DNA of 64,000 bases from Cryptomeria japonica (Eukaryota; Streptophyta; Pinopsida; Cupressales; Cupressaceae), in contig NC_081414.1 of the NCBI RefSeq assembly GCF_030272615.1, positions 660,650,438 to 660,714,437 on the forward strand, read 5' to 3'. Every line of letters begins with the position of its first letter. The stretch's first letter is position 1. Below the pieces are notes generated by a model. The model did no database searches. It saw only the letters and a program-made list of their open reading frames with translations, and was not told the DNA's origin. Position numbers and translations under genes: made by a program. Positions 20,347 through 31,148 of the stretch are shown here, piece after piece.

Positions 20347-22247
20347 TAAGAGAGGGACCCTTAGGAAATTGGAATGATATCTAGACCTTAAAGGACAAAA
20401 GGATGTAAGTGACAAAGTCTCCCCTATATACTTGGATACTAAGCTAGGTTTGACCAAATGATATTGATGACAAAAGGACAAAAAATTTGATAAGGTCTAG
20501 ACTTCTTAACAATAACTTAGGGGTTATCAAAGATTAGGATTACTCAAGTATGACAAAACCTAGTTTTGACACTATATGCAAAGGGACAATTAATATGCAA
20601 ATTACCCTAATATGATATGATAATGACCTATGCTTAATGAAGAGACCTAGGGTATGCAATGTATGACAATGATATGACTTTAATGCAAGAGGACATATGC
20701 AAATGGATGACTCTTATTGATATGCAAAAGAATATGACTTAGGTGAAACCTAACCTTGGTACTTGACAATGACTTTTGCAAAATGCAACCTAGGATGAAC
20801 TTAAATGTAAGTGACATGAATGTTGAGACAAGATTTTGAACAATATTTGACAACCATGTTTGAAGATGAATTTTGAATCTTGATAAACTTTTGTTGGATG
20901 AATGTCTCTTGTGTTTAACCTTGTTTTGAATCAATTTGTCTTGCTTTTTGAAATGAGATGCAATTCAACTTTTGACAAGCAAAGAATACAAGATATTGCA
21001 ACTTAGACTCAAGACAATCATGCTCATTTCCACATTTCTTATGGTGGGCAAAGACATTAGATACTTGAGAGGTAGACTCATTATGGGATTCAAGGAGAAT
21101 ACATAGATGCTTGACCCCACGGGCTCCCCTCCATGGCACTCACTTCTTGGGGCAGCCAAGCATCAGTCCCCATGGAAATCTCCCCATGGCGAACTTAGTA
21201 TCTCTTCCAAGTATCCGAACTTGTCCTTCTCAAGCAACTAGAAGGGTTTTTGGCCTCTAAAAACAAGGTGTTTAATAAGGATTTCTGTTAAGCATTACTC
21301 CTTGATGTCACGCAAGTGTGATTGAGACATTAAGCCCATCAAGATACCAAACAAATGTAGTCGCGCAAGCACGATTTAGACCAAGAGGCCCTACTTAGAT
21401 GTTGATATGAGAAAGAGTCCAAGGGTCATCACTTCCCAAGTAACTACAATTCCCATGTAACACTTCCTTCAAAGCTTTCGCTCATCGGGTATTTTTTTAT
21501 AGTGAGTTAGAATGCCAAAGAATTCTAGCCGTACTCACTTTGGGTCATCCCCTTCTCACGATTATCACTTGCTTGCAAAAGCAAAGTGGTCGGGAAGGCA
21601 GGCCCTCTAAATGTGACACACAATCAACAATACAAGCATGGTATCGAAGATCTGGATTTCTGATCACCCTAAGAAGGATGAGAGCATACTCTCCTACTCC
21701 AATGTCATACTCAACAATCAAAGAAAACAAATATTCATTCCAACCTACTTAGAAATTACTAAGTGCCTAAAAATTAAATGCAAACACAAAGTTTGATTGT
21801 TTCTCCAAGGCAACCTGCAAAAACCCAAGTTAGGAGTTTGATACGCTTATTCTTTGACTTTCAAATCTGCACAAAGCGTGTTAGTAGTTTGATTTATTTT
21901 CTTTGCCATGCGTATGCCAAGATTCTGCACAAATAATTAGTACCAAAATCCAAAGCACAAAAAACTGAATGCAAAAACACAACAAATTTCAAGTAAACAC
22001 TGCATTTTTTTACCTCTGTTCTGGACTTTACACAGGCACAGAACCCATGACACAGGCGTAGAATGCAGGACACAAGCGCAAAATGTCACCTACACAAGCG
22101 CAGAATGCTCAACACAGGCGCAGGTTGCTTCACACAGGCGCAGGAGTCTCCAGAATACCCTGCACGACCCTGTTTTTGGTTTTTTTGGCCTGCAAATCAA
22201 CTTGAGAGCACTCAAAACACCATAAAGAGGTTAGAAGGTTAGTTTTT
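20347..22247 (-). other. Gypsy-2 leader fragment
   Basis: Non-coding sequence between the Gypsy-2 primer-binding site and an abrupt junction with the Gypsy-1 end. No long frame is supportable; the short frames lack protein-like composition. Its only ordered feature is the GGCGCAG motif array next to the PBS. The gag-pol part that should follow on the left is missing. Confidence 0.6.
22031..22146 (-). repeat. CACAGGCGCAG motif array beside the Gypsy-2 PBS
   Basis: Six imperfect copies of ACACAGGCGCAGAATG-like units in about 115 bases, with variants CACAAGCGCAA and CACAGGCGTAG. It lies about 100 bases inside the PBS, the same place as the AGCGCT array of Gypsy-1, but with a different motif. 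Confidence 0.8.
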
Positions 22248-22263
22248 CACATCGGGTTCACCA
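22248..22263 (-). other. Gypsy-2 primer-binding site
   Basis: The minus strand begins TGGTGAACCCGATGTG, the same core as the Gypsy-1 PBS, five bases from the LTR end. Unlike Gypsy-1, the match does not continue into the T-loop-like sequence. Confidence 0.72.
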
Positions 22264-22268
22264 ATTAA

Positions 22269-23851
22269 TGTATGTTAGGAAATAGGAAATCATCACAAAC
22301 AAGATAAACATAATAGCTCAATCACAAAAGCACATTGCAATGAATCTATCCTAAACAACATTCAATAGAGACATGAAACAAAAGCATTCAAAACTAGAAA
22401 TTAAGCAAACCATAGGTGTGATTTGAATGCTCCTTCATGTGGCTCCATTGTTCTTCTTTCCTCTCCAAATAGTTGTGGATCTCACCTACAAGTGCACATA
22501 CATGATTGAAAGCAAGATTGACATTGATTATTGATCAAGAGTACTAGAAGCATAAATTCGATAGCCTGATTAAAGATTATTAGTTACCAATTAAGGGGTT
22601 TGATTGAAGAAATTCATCCAATTTATAGAAGAATTGGAGAGATGACAAGATTAGCATGATTCAATTCAAATGGAAATTGCAAATCAATTATGTCAATTAT
22701 GACAAATTATGACAAATTATGCACTTTCTATGCAAAATTTGTTGATTGATAATTCATGACAATTTATGACAAATTTCTATGTCAAGAATTGATTGATTGT
22801 CAATTGTGACAAATTATGACAAATTTCTATGTCATTTCCATGAACTTAGGAGAGAAATAGGAGGAATTAGAAAATAGGAAATTAGAAAATTAAGAAAATT
22901 GAAATTGATGAAAATTAGGAATTAGAAATTAGGTAAATTAATTAATAATTTATCATTTATTAATTAATTCACAAAGAGGAATAATTAGCCAATTAAATGA
23001 AGATTTAATTGTAATGAGAAGACTTAGGATAAATAAGTAATTTATTAATCCTAAAGGAAGAAAATGATAAGAAAGGTTAAATGACTAAATCACGAAACCC
23101 TAGAAGGTGAATTAGCAATGCGAGGATGACAATTAGGTCTTGATTGAAGATAATTAATGTTGATCATGATTTTGATTTTGGATTGATAAATGACCAATGT
23201 GATAAATGATTTGATAAATGTGCCAATTGATGAGGAAAAATGACAAATTGATCCAAATTGACATAATTGAGACAGACAATGATCGATAGCGAAATGATCG
23301 CAAAATGACAAAATTGACAAGAGGACAAGGATTGATGATAAATAGATTGCAAGATGACAAGATTAAAAATGACCACGATCGATGACAAATTGATCGCAAA
23401 ATGACAAGATCGAACATGACAATGATCGATGACAAATCGATCATTAAATGACAAGATTGAAAATGATAAAGATTGATGAAAAATCGATAAGAGGACAAAA
23501 CCCTAATTAGGATTGACGATGTCCAAAATGATAAGATTGATGATAAGATTAATAAGAGGACAAAAACCCTAATTAGGATTGACGATGTCCAAAATGATAA
23601 GAAATTAGCATGCACATTGATGCGATAGGATGAAATCGATCAAAATCATGATTGGATAGTGTTGTCGACAGGACCAAATTCGAAAGTGAGACGAATGAAG
23701 AATGTAGAAGAATGACTTGATGCTCGCAAATGATAAAAACCAAGTGTGTGACATAGGAGAAATGTTAATGCGATGCAAAAACCTAAAATGAGGCAATGCG
23801 CAAATGTTAAAGTATGACCTCGCAAGCGTTGACCATTTTTAGGTGTCTACA
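22269..23851 (-). repeat. Gypsy-2 5' LTR
   Basis: A 1,583-base LTR-like unit, running on the minus strand from TGTAGACACC to CTAACATACA and preceded by its PBS. A TATAAAT box lies on the minus strand at 22621-22627. It abuts the Copia-A 5' LTR exactly at its TG end, so I infer that Gypsy-2 inserted into that LTR. The matching LTR is not in this window. The interior is full of short degenerate repeats such as ATGACAAATTG and GATCGATGACAAAT (23250-23600). Confidence 0.75.
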
Positions 23852-24522
23852 TATATTATTTGTAAAATATTTTTATTGTAATATCTTGTAGAGCTAACCT
23901 ACTAAAATTGGTCTTAGGGTATGGTATAAATGTAAGATCTTATTTATAAGATCAAGTGTGGAATGCGAAAAAGAATTGAGTGAGAGTATATGCAAGATCA
24001 AGCAGAGGTATACACAAAGACATCATTTGAAGGTGAAGTTAGGTTTTTGTAGAAGCATATCAGCATTACATCGGTACTGAATCCAGCATATGAAGATGTT
24101 ATTTTGTGTAGTACATTCTTATTGGATTTAACCATCCAACTATAGTCAGTGTGACTCCCATTTGTGATTGAGCAGTGAGCTCTAGGCTGTTGGCCTTTCT
24201 ACATGTGCAAACCCCTCTTGTACACTTACTATCTGCAGTAGTATCATCTGATTGTGGGTAAGGTTTCCAACTGTGGTTTTTCCCCTTAAAGGGTTTCCAT
24301 GTACAAATATTGGTGTCATGTATTGTGGATGACTTTATGTTTATATTTCATGAATCAATCCTTACCGGTATAGCAATTTACTGTTAACACTATCTATTGG
24401 CATACTTAACTGGTTTACCAATATTAAGCATTAAGTTGGTTAATAAGTTTTTGGTTTGAATTTTGAATTTATTAGACAACTGATTCACCCCCCCCCCTCT
24501 CAGTTGTCTCCGGGACCTAACA
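23852..24522 (+). repeat. Copia-A 5' LTR (left 374 bases missing)
   Basis: Aligns with 29472-30140 of the 3' LTR and ends CCTAACA. The first 374 bases expected from the 3' LTR are absent because the Gypsy-2 LTR abuts at 23851. A TATAAAT lies at 23925-23931. The terminal hairpin has arms at 24475-24483 and 24500-24508. Confidence 0.88.
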
Positions 24523-24524
24523 AT

Positions 24525-24536
24525 TGGTATCAGAGC
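24525..24536 (+). other. Copia-A primer-binding site (initiator Met tRNA)
   Basis: TGGTATCAGAGC, the standard plant Copia PBS complementary to the 3' end of initiator methionine tRNA, two bases after the LTR. Confidence 0.95.
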
Positions 24537-24578
24537 TTAGTCCTCTTTTGCAGAAGTTTAACAACTTGAGGAGATCCA

Positions 24579-25655
24579 ATGTCTACTAATTATTTCAGGA
24601 AGGACAGTCCTAAACTTGATGGAACCAACTATGGGATATGGAAGATCGGAATGGAAACACATCTAAACTGCATTGGTAAAGACATCTTGGAAGTTACTAA
24701 GAAAGGTTATACTATTGTTGTATATAGTCAGACTCCCCCAACCACCTTAGCCAAAGATGAAGAAAATGATTGCAAAGCAAGAGAAGCACTTTTGAGCGCA
24801 TTATCAGATCAACAAATCATGGGATTATCAGATAGGTCTACTGCTAAAGCTATTTGGGATCATTTGGAAACACTGAATGAAGGAGATTCCACAGTCAAAA
24901 TTGCAAAACTTGAAAGCTTCTGAGTCGGGTATGAACATCTGAAAATGGAAGAAGATGAAAGGATTTCTACTTTTATGGAAAAAGTAAATGAAATTGTTTT
25001 GGGTATCAAATGTTGTGGAGGAACCTTGAGTGAGGATGAAATTGTTTCAAAAATATTAAGAGGTTTTCCACTGGCATATAAAATGAAAGTTACTGCTATA
25101 AATGAGTTGAGAACAATGCCTAATACATCAGTAACTAGGGATACATTGATTGGAAAACTTTCAGCTTTTGAAATTGAGAAATTTGGTTCTGTTGCTACTA
25201 TAAAGACTGATTTGGCCTTTAAAGCATCAACATCATTTGCTCCATCATTTGACAAATTAGATTGGAGAGCCTTTTATGAAAGAGAACTTGAAGAAACCAG
25301 AAAGGAGAATGAATAGCTCGAAGAACTTGAAGCACTATTTGCAAGGAAAATGCCAAAAGGTCCAATTGGAAGTAAGTATGAAGGTAAGGCACCCTTTAAA
25401 TTTTTTAACTACAATAAGATTGGTCATATGGCTTCAATATGTCTTGATAGATATGCTAGACTAAGAGAAGAAGCTAGAAGAACATGCAAGCCTAATCCTG
25501 AATATCAGAGATATAGATTTAAAAAGAACAAAGATAAATCTTGTTACATTGTTGATGAAGGTGTGACTGATGATTCTGATGAGGATCCAGCAGACAATGG
25601 ATGGGTTTTTGTTGCTATAACAGAAGATCAACCGACACCTATTGCTCAACTGGTA
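24579..25655 (+). pseudogene. Copia-A gag
   Basis: Starts at ATG 24579 and shows the Copia gag signature: KLDGTNYGIWKIGMETHL at the N-terminus, then the UBN2-type helical region (IWDHLETLNEG). In-frame stops at 24921 (TGA) and 25314 (TAG) interrupt it. The CCHC nucleocapsid knuckle near 25395-25445 is degenerate: the first two cysteines are Phe and Tyr (FFNYNKIGHMASIC), while Copia-E keeps CFNCNKVGHIESRC. Two missense changes have therefore removed the zinc site as well as the reading frame. Confidence 0.85.
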
Positions 25656-28600
25656 GAACAAGCCCTAGAAGCTAAAGTTGAATCAAAGGATGAATGGATT
25701 ATTGACTCAGGATGCTCACATCATATGACTGAAGACAAAGGTAAATTCTTGAACTTTCAAGGATACAATGGAGGTTTAGTAAGATTTGGAGATGACAAAG
25801 CCTGTTCAATCAAAGGTAAGGGTTCAATATCTCTTGATGGTAAACATAAGACTGAAAATGTCTACTATGTTGAAGGATTAAAGCATAATCTTTTAAGTGT
25901 TGGTCAATTAGTTGAGAAGGGTTTTCAGTTACAATTTAAAAATGGAAAATGCAAAATCATGAATAGAACTGGTTTGGAAATTGCAACTGGTAATCAGACT
26001 AGAGGTAATATCTTTCATTTGAATAATAGTGAAAAGGCATGCTTAATTGCACATATAGATGAAAGTTGGTTATGGCACAAGAGACTATGTCATGTAAATT
26101 TTGATTGCATGGTAAAAATCAGTACTTCTAAGGCAGTTAGAGATCTACCTAAAATTGTGAAACCTCAGAATACAATTTGTAAGGAATGTCAATTTGGAAA
26201 ACAAGTTAGAGCTAGTTTCAAAAGTATTCCAGAAAAATCCAATAATGCTCTTGATTTAATTCACACTGATTTATGTGGTCCAGCTAGAACTAAAAGCTTA
26301 CAAGGTGATAGATATTTCATGCTAATTATTGATGATTATTCTAGAATGTGTTGGGTTACTTTTCTCAGAGAAAAATCAGAAGCACTTGGGAAGTTCAAAC
26401 TATTCAAAGCAATGGTTGAAAATGAAACCGGTAAGAAAATCAAATGTTTAAGATCAGATCAAGGAGGAGAATTCACATCCAAAGACTTTAATACATTCTG
26501 TGAAGTGAATGGAATCAAAAGACAGTTATCAGCACCTCAGACACCACAACAGAATGGAGTTGTTGAAAGGAAAAATAGAACTATCTTGGATGCAGCAAGA
26601 AGTATGTTATCAGAAGCAAATCTACCACATGTACTGGAGAGAGGCAGTAAGCACTACTGTCTATACATTCAACAAAGTTCACATCAAATGTGAAACTGGT
26701 AAGACCCCTCATGAACTATGGTTTGGTAATATTCCTACTCTTAAATATTTCAGAATTTTTGGAAGTAAATGTTATATTAGAAGAGATGAGTATATTGGCA
26801 AATTTGATCCTAGAAGTGATGAAGGAATATTTCTTGGTTATTCATCTTAGAGCAAGGCATATAGATGTTTTAATAAAAGATTGCAGAAAATTGTTGAGAG
26901 TACAAATGTAAAGATTGATGAACAATTCAGAGGAACTTCAAGGTATATAGACTTTGAACTGGCAACAAAAGTTATGACTAATGAACCTACACTAAATCCA
27001 TTGGTACAGAATGAAGATCCAGTTACCCCAGTATCATCAAAGGATTCCACAGTAATTGAAGAACAACATCAAACTAGGACACCCTGGTATGTAAGACTGA
27101 ATCATTCTAAAGATCAGATAATTGGAAACAAATTTAAAGGAGTTATGACAAGAGGAAGATTGGCAAATGAAGAGGTATGTCTTATTTCTCAAATTGAACC
27201 ATAATCTATCAATGAGGCATGTGAAGATAAGTTTTGGATTAAATCTATGGAAGAAGAATTAGGACAAATTGAGAAGAATAATACTTGGACATTAGTTCCC
27301 CGGCCTAAAGATAAAAATGTAATTGGAACCAAATGGGTATTTAGAAACAAACTTAATGAAGATGGAAAGGTTGTCAGAAATAAAGCAAGACTAGTGTATA
27401 AGGGATATTCTTAGAAAGAAGGAGTTGATTACAATGAAACCTTTGCACTGGTAGCCAGAATTGAGGTAGTTAGATTATTCTTGGCTTTTGCAGCTCACAA
27501 GGATTACAAAGTTTATCAAATGGATAATAAATGTGCATTTTTGAATGGAGATCTTGAAGAGGAAGTTTATATTGAACAACTTGATGGATTTTCTTTGACA
27601 GATGACAATGATATGGTTTGTAGGTTAAGAAAAGCTCTGTACGGATTGTAACAAGCCCCAAGAGCTTGGTATGTAAGATTGGATAAGTATCTTTTAAAGA
27701 TTGGTTTTACTAAAGGAATTGCAGATAGCAATTTATATTACAAAGTAACTAATGATGACATCTTGATTATTGAAGTATTTGTTGATGATATAATCTTTGG
27801 AGGAGAAGATGGATTATGTAAAGAATTTTCTCTTGAAATGCAACAAAAATTTGAAATGTCTATGATTGGAGAAATAAAATTATTTTTAGAATTGCAGATT
27901 TCACAGACTGATAAAGGTATATTTTGAGTCAATCTAAGTACTTGAAAGAACTACTTCAGAAATTTGGGATGGAGAACTCTAAACCGGTAAGCACACCTAT
28001 GACTATAAATGACAAATTATCTCAAAGGGATGAATCTACACCTATTAACCCAACTAGATACAAATCTATGATAGGAGGTTTATTGTATTTGACACAAACC
28101 AGGCCTGATATTATGAATACAGTATGTATTGTTTCTAGATTTCAGAGTAATCCTAGAGAAAATCATGAATCAACAGTGAAAAGGATTTTCCAGTACTTAC
28201 AAGGCACAACAAATCTTGGATTATGGTATCCTAAAGAAGAAAATTTTGATCTATGTGCATATACAGATGCAAATTGGGCAGGAGATGTGGATGATAGAAA
28301 AAGAACCACTGGAGGAGCATTCTTTCTTGGAAAGAGATTAGTTTCTTGGTTGCGTATGAAACAGAGTTGTACATCTTTATCAACAGCAAAATCAGAATAT
28401 GTTGTAGCAGCAACAAACTCTACACAGGTACTTTGGCTTAAGCAAATGTTGAAAGACATAAAAGTAAAATGAAAGGAACCTATTACTATATACTATGATA
28501 ACACTGCAGCAATTGATATATCTAAAAATCCGGTATTACAATATAAAACAAAACATGTTTCTATCAAATTGAATTTTCTAAGGGAAAAAGTTGAAGAAAA

Positions 28601-28730
28601 AGAGATAAAACTGGTTTATGTGAATACTAAAGAACAGCTTGCAGACATTTTCACAAAACCTTTGCCTAAGGAGACTTTTGAGTATCTCAGAGATCAGCTT
28701 GGAGTCATACCACCACCGATAGAGACTTAG
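25656..28730 (+). pseudogene. Copia-A pol: protease, integrase, RT, RNase H
   Basis: Protease active site WIIDSGCSHHM near 25700. GAG-pre-integrase and HHCC zinc region at about 26080-26200 (WHKRLCH, CKECQFGK). Integrase core with HTDLCGP, SDQGGEF and QNGVVERKN (26270-26580). RT with TKWVFRNKLNEDG, LYGLxQAPRAW and a catalytic box reading FVDD (VFVDDIIFGG, near 27780). RNase H with AYTDANWAG and SLSTAKSEY (28255-28400). Frameshifts near 26637 and 27925 and stops at 26848, 27202, 27412, 27649 and 28470 make it non-functional. The natural stop is at 28728-28730. Confidence 0.9.
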
Positions 28731-28809
28731 ACAGTTGAAGATTGTCATCAACCGACAGAATTAAATGGACAAATCTTTTATTCCGATATTTGATGAGGAA
28801 GCTACTTCT

Positions 28810-29096
28810 CAAGGGGAGTAGTTGGTATATTGAATTGGTTGGTATTTTGTATGAACTTGACTTTTGTGACTTTGGCATTTGATGTCAAAGGGGGAGAGAT
28901 ATCTATGGAAAAACACATTATCCTTTTTGGTGAAAGATTTTAGGGAAGAAATTTTGGAAATCACATTTAAGGAGAAATTGGTATTGTTACTCCCAGGGGG
29001 AGAAATGGAGATTGTTGGTTTTTGTATTTGGCATTTCTGTTTTGGCACTTTGATGGTTTTTCCATCTTATGTTGCCATCAATGCCAAAGGGGGAGA
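28810..29096 (+). other. Multiplied polypurine tracts of Copia-A
   Basis: Four purine runs of the type AAGGGGGAGA lie at about 28810, 28886, 28995 and 29086, the last directly before the 3' LTR. Multiple polypurine tracts are a described feature of Sireviruses. The one at 29086-29096 is the correctly placed primer. Confidence 0.82.
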
Positions 29097-29097
29097 T

Positions 29098-30140
29098 TGT
29101 TGGTATTTTGGTATGGTTTTGTCATTGATGTCAACACTTATTGAGTACACCTACTTTGGAGATCCAACAACATTCACCAGCAAACAGTAAATTGTGCAAT
29201 AGTTACTGGTATATGGTTCACCGGTACCTAGAATGACATGGAAGACACTTGGTAATGTCGAAGACATCATGTGGACACTTTATTTTGAATTAATAATCAT
29301 TGGTATATTCATATTTGCATATTTGCTTTTACCGGCAAATAGGTCCAAGTTATCTAGGGTTACACCGGCAGGTTTATCTTTTCCAGATCAGCATGGTATG
29401 CTATGGAGATGATTTATTATTGTTGTAAATGCATTAAGCCGACATGTTTAATTAGTTATTGCATCGAATATTATATTATTTGTAAAATGTTTTTATTGTA
29501 ATATCTTGTAGAGCTGACCTACTAAAATTGGTCTTAGGGTATGGTATAAATGTAGGATCTTATTTATAAGATCAAGTGTGGAATGCCAAAAAGAATTGAG
29601 TGAGAGTATATGCGAGATCAAGTAGAGGTATACATGAAGACATCATTTGAAGGTGAAGTTAGGTTTTTGTAGAAGCATATCAGCATTACACCGATACTGA
29701 ATCCAGCATATGAAGATGTTATTTTGTGCAGTACATTCTTATTGGATTTAACCATCCAATTGTAGTCAGTGTGACTCCCATTTGTGATTGAGTAGTGAGC
29801 TCTAGGCTGTTGGCCTTTCTGCATGTGCAGACCCCTCTTGTACACTTACTATCTATAGTAGTATCATTTGATTGTGGGTAAGGTTTCCCACTGTGGTTTT
29901 TCCCCTTACAGGGTTTCCACGTACAAATATTGGTGTCATGTATTGTGGATGACTTTATGTTTATATTTCATGCATTAATCCTTACCGGTATAGCAATTTA
30001 CTGTTAACATTGTCTACCGGCATACTTAACTGGTTTACCGGTATTAAGCATTAAGTTGGTTAATAAGTTTTTGGTTTGAATTTTGAATTTATTAGACAAC
30101 TGATTCACCCCCCCCTCTCAGTTGTCTCCAGGACCTAACA
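29098..30140 (+). repeat. Copia-A 3' LTR
   Basis: 1,043 bases from TGTTGGTATTTTGG to GACCTAACA. It has a TATAAAT at 29545-29551, ACCGGT or ACCGGC words near 29220, 29333, 29366, 29984, 30017 and 30036, and a 9-bp terminal hairpin (30095-30103 with 30118-30126) around a C-rich loop. After its end the ORF2 frame of element C resumes. Confidence 0.92.
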
Positions 30141-30594
30141 ATGATATCATCTTTTGGGCTTGGGCATGATCATAAATGGGGTAATCAGTAATCAGATGAA
30201 TGATTTCCTTGGTAATCTTAAATGGTTGCTCTTCTAGCCACATGAAATAATTGTGAACTCTTCTTAGAACAAACTTGACCCACTAGGGTTTGAACACATG
30301 GGGATAGGTTAGGGCTTCAGTTAATCCCTTGATCTTGATGTGTTCATACTTGTTGTTCAATTTACCATCGGTGCACAGCTCATCATAGGTGTCTTTAATT
30401 TCAACATGATCGAGTTCTTCAACACGACATTTGGTGAAGAATCTCACATCCTCGACTAACAACACTCTATCCGGGATGAGTGAAAAGTCATTTTTGTCAT
30501 CCAGTTTAGATGCAACTTTGGGAGTCAAAGAGTATTTTAGTGAGAGCTTCTCTACATTCTTGACAACTATGGGATCTTGGATCTTGGGCGCCAT
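30141..30594 (-). pseudogene. Element C ORF2, N-terminal fragment
   Basis: From ATG 30594 (MAPKIQDPIVV) the frame runs 103 codons to a TAG at 30283. It then continues in the same frame (WVKFVLRRVHNYFMWL, KITKEII) until the Copia-A insertion at 30141. It aligns by eye with the N-terminus of the Outer and Inner ORF2: an IP.....YAEDPRMYIH-like segment and RVH..F.WL...KITKE. Function unrecognised. It is the most diverged of the three copies and is useful for spotting conserved residues. Confidence 0.65.
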
Positions 30595-31148
30595 TGTAGA
30601 TTTCAGATAAAAGCTAACAAAGGATCCTTAGGGTTTCGGGATTATCAAACGACTGGCGCTTTATACCTAGCAGATAATGGCAACTAGAGAAGATCGATAA
30701 ACCAGCTTAACAATGCGTTGAGATTGATGTAAATACCTTGAATTTTCTTTGTAGGAGGTTTTGTTCACCTTGGATTCGCTTTGCTCTGCTCTCTCAAAAA
30801 CTTGTAAGTGTAAATGACCGCAAAAATGCTTTTAAGTACACCATATGCTTTATCGGGCTCTGTGTGGGTTAGGTCAAAAAAATTAAATGCACTCAGTTCC
30901 TCTTTAATTGATTTACTCTCCTTTTTCCATTTTAACTGAGTAACCAAACTTCCTTCATTTACCGACTTGACAGGCTTCCTGCATACACCGACTTGACAGG
31001 TTTCTTGTATAGTGCTTCAAAAGACTTTGATATAATTTCAAACTTACTGTTACATCTTAATTTTGCAGATTTGAATTAAGTACATGATAAAATAGGAACT
31101 GTTAAGATTTAACCTTGAGAGAATGTAGTCCCTTCATACCTTTACCGA
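30595..31148 (-). other. ORF1-ORF2 spacer of element C
   Basis: About 550 bases without a supportable gene. A short direct repeat with core ACCGACTTGACAGG occurs at about 30961 and 30990. The equivalent spacer in Inner (50242-50516) is shorter. Confidence 0.6.

Larger units (their letters stand above)
23852..30140 (+). mobile_element. Copia-A: Sirevirus-like Ty1/Copia retrotransposon
   Basis: Layout: 5' LTR (truncated), initiator-Met PBS, gag, protease, integrase, reverse transcriptase, RNase H, a series of polypurine tracts and a full 3' LTR. The protease-IN-RT-RNH order defines Copia. Repeated polypurine tracts before the 3' LTR and ACCGGT-rich LTRs point to the Sirevirus lineage. The coding region has two frameshifts and several stops. 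It is the same family as Copia-E on the other strand and is inserted in ORF2 of element C. Confidence 0.88.

Noticed and set aside
23154-23796. Minus-strand frames with serine/isoleucine/phenylalanine-rich translations
   Set aside because: They lie inside the Gypsy-2 LTR and reflect its ATGACAAATTG-type degenerate repeats.
29098-29190. Short plus-strand frame running from the polypurine tract into the Copia-A 3' LTR, as a possible env-like gene of Sireviruses
   Set aside because: About 100 codons only, no transmembrane or coiled-coil pattern, and the region between RNase H and LTR is too short for an env-like ORF.
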